DNA from: Patagioenas fasciata
Taxonomy: Eukaryota; Chordata; Aves; Columbiformes; Columbidae
NCBI RefSeq assembly: GCF_037038585.1
Contig: NC_092523.1
Location: 45,039,001 to 45,103,000, forward strand
Reading direction: 5' to 3'
DNA length: 64,000 nt
The position numbers were made by a program, and so were the translations under genes. The stretch's first letter is position 1. Every line of letters begins with the position of its first letter. The notes beneath the pieces are model-generated. The model saw nothing but the letters and a program-made list of their open reading frames with translations, was not told where the DNA came from and searched no databases. Below are positions 61,601 through 64,000 of this stretch, piece after piece.

Positions 61601-64000
61601 AGTAGTGGGATGGACATTTAATTTCAGAGGAAACTGAATTCTTTAGGAGACTCTGCACTTCACTTTTCATAAAAAGTCCCCTGCTCCCTGATCTGCTTTA
61701 AATTTGCTTTCTTTGTGATAAAATAATACTCTTTCTGGTCACCTTTGGGAAGGAAAAATGAAATATTTTAACTAATTACATCTACCCAATACACAGTAGA
61801 AAGCTAGAGTAACAAAAATTTATTTTATTGTATGCTAATCATGCTTGCATACAATCCAGTGGAACTGTGGCAGTATAGCCTACAAGGCAAAGGTTCATAG
61901 TTAAATTAACCATTCTCTGGGCATCACAGTAATATATTCATTAAGACTAAATATTGAGGAGAGTATTGGGGGTGTAATCTGAATCTTCAGTTAATTATAA
62001 TGTAGTCAAAAGACAGCTAATGCCAAAAATACTTTAGATTTTAAAATGTGCCTTTAATTTAAGTGAAGGAAGATAGAATTTTCTGTAGTTAGGCAGTTCA
62101 CATATTCAGTTAATAGAAATGAAGGATGCAGGTTTTTTTAAACTCATTTTTCTGGGTAATATGTTGCAATTTTATCAGAACAAAATAAGAAATAAAAATT
62201 GCTTGCAAGAGAGATGGAATATTAGTTGGATCTTTACAAATTTTAAATGAACAGTGAAGGATATGTTTATAAATGAACTTATACCAGTGGCTGCAACAGG
62301 CTGCCTTACCCATTTGTGATCCCTCTTTAACTATATTTACGGTTGTCGTTGTTCTCTGCTGAGTTACCTAGAAACTCTTTATTGTAAGACTTTCTCTAGT
62401 TTGGTTATTGAACTTCTGACACTACATCAAGTGACAATTACCCTGGATGGAGGCGGTTGCAGCTGAAGAGTACTGCAAAGGATGTTAGTTGTCTGAGGTT
62501 CAAACAAGAAAAGAGGCTGAAACCACAAAAACATTCAGGAATTTAGACTAGCAAGTAAATCTCACTGTGGAATAAAATACAGAAAACTCTATTATTTTGA
62601 GGATCACATTTTGGCAAAGGGACCTCCAAAGCAGTCTGAATGTGAAAAATCCACCTTTTCTTCCTGTCAGACATGATATCAATTACAAATTACTGTACAA
62701 TACTAATCCAGGGTAGGTGATATGATGTACAGTCCAGGATAAGACAGCTATGATCAGATAACACTGTTACACTGTACTAATTAATGACAAACTATCGTAG
62801 AATTATTGAAGAAGGAAACACACTTGGGTATCCATATTACTGTTAAGTGAATCGACCATGATTTAGACTATACAGGCAGTGTGAGAAAAAGGCATACTTT
62901 TACTCTTCAGAGACATTTAAAGAAGAAACTTCAGTATATGTGTCACATTTGGTTGAAATACCAGAACAGGTAAAGTAGAATGAATATGGCATTAAATGAT
63001 CAAATGTAAACTGTTTTCAGAGCCAATACCTATGACTTGAATTCTTGTGTGGCCTTTGTACTGTTTTCATACTTGGTTTTATAATTGGATCAAAATTGTG
63101 TTTTGGAGCACTACCAGATTGTATATTTCAAATTGGTTTAAATATCAGCTCATGATGCTAGGAATCTTGGCTATGTTCCGAAAAGGAGAAAATAGGGAGA
63201 AAAGATTTTGGACAAAGGTATTACAATTAGAAGTAATGCTATTTGTCTTTTTGTAATGATTCCTCTTAGAGGGCTAGAATTTTTCATATGTTCCTTGAAA
63301 CTTCTTTCAGAGTAATTGATGCTCAGTAAGAGCTCAAACATGCAGATAAATACTCAAGGTTGCTGACTTGAATCAAGTGCCACATGCTCACTGATGCTTT
63401 CAGGACTAGCTTTTTAATTAAGGATAGACTGAGCATATAATATTGGCAGCAACAGGTCCTTGCCTACTAGTTTATTGAATAAAAGGTGATTTAGAATACT
63501 ACAATGGCTAAATTACTAGTCAGAATTGCATACTACCAACACATACACTTCAGAAACAAAAAAAATCTAAACAACAAAAGTAATTTCAGTGGCCCTGTAA
63601 CATTCATTCTGGAGGAGGTGACAAAACGCTAAAACACTATTAGAGTATTATAGGAAGCCATGACTTTAAGTGTTCCATTTAAATATATTTATTCATTATT
63701 TCCCCTTTCCTAGCTCATGATTACACAAATACTCAAGTTGCATGACTTGCAAGAGTGGCTATATTTTATTTTACTCCTTGCAAAAACTTAAATCTAACAA
63801 TTTCTTTCCTTTCTCTTATGAGACATGTTGGACCATATACAATCCAGAAATTGAGTACCTACTTTAAAACATGTTTCTGCTAAGCATAACCATCTTCTGT
63901 AATGAATAAAATCACAATAAATTTGTTGTGATCCCTGCAAATGCTTATACATGCCTCGAAGATTGTATGAGCCAGTGTAACTGTTCAAAATTAAAGAAAC
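58613..64000. other. AT-rich noncoding DNA, no gene supported
   Basis: Contains the second-longest open frame of the window (minus, 58810-59235, 141 codons). It begins at GTG, and its hydrophobic Cys/Ile/Tyr-rich translation matches nothing I know. An imperfect 18 bp duplication (gcagaagcagaac/gcagaagcagcac) is at about 59982-60012. A slightly GC-richer patch at 61170-61450 is open on the plus strand for 105 codons, again unrecognised. No mobile element found. Confidence 0.5.

Noticed and set aside
1..64000. Bacterial-type features: operons, Shine-Dalgarno sites, CRISPR arrays, tRNA/rRNA genes, attachment sites
   Set aside because: None seen. CR1 and LTR content, composition and lack of coding density mark the window as vertebrate nuclear DNA.

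Overview
This 64 kb window looks like a gene-poor stretch of a bird nuclear genome: a gene desert or part of a very large intron. The bird assignment rests on three copies of the 3' end of the CR1 LINE, with the characteristic 'gatcatctagtccaaccc' type sequence and the 'attctgattctgtg' type terminus. It is supported by retroviral LTR relics whose sequence I associate with bird genomes. The DNA is AT-rich, poor in CpG, and interrupted by long A/T homopolymers. I see no operons, Shine-Dalgarno sites, tRNA or rRNA genes, or CRISPR arrays.

I found no protein-coding gene that I can support. Open frames of 60 to 150 codons occur on both strands, but they are unrelated to one another and often begin at non-ATG codons. 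None encodes a protein family I recognise and none joins through splice sites into a gene model. The best exon-like object is a 55 bp segment at 52798-52852, flanked by a consensus branch point, polypyrimidine tract/AG acceptor and GTAAGT donor. It may still be chance.

Layout. 1-17 kb: unique AT-rich DNA with a G-quadruplex motif (1323-1350), an (AT)n array (9061-9087) and GC-richer patches near 4.1-4.7 kb and 11.2-11.5 kb. 17-33 kb: two minus-strand CR1 ends (17022-17160 and 32221-32303), several long homopolymers and a 23 bp tandem duplication. 33-42 kb: an (AT)n/poly-T compound, a 40 bp tandem duplication (38501-38586), a GC-rich patch (39.7-40.1 kb) and a plus-strand CR1 end (41459-41681). 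42-54 kb: a patch open on both strands near 43 kb, an LTR-like fragment (about 46939-47242), a clean solo LTR with 6 bp target-site duplications (50915-51274) and the candidate exon. 54-64 kb: a compound GGCGA/GGAGA pentanucleotide array (53929-54139), then unremarkable AT-rich DNA.

The best-supported and most interesting items are the solo LTR with intact TG...CA ends, TATA box, poly(A) signal and target-site duplication, and the pentanucleotide array, which switches abruptly from CpG-bearing to pure-purine units. I found no convincing novel biological system.
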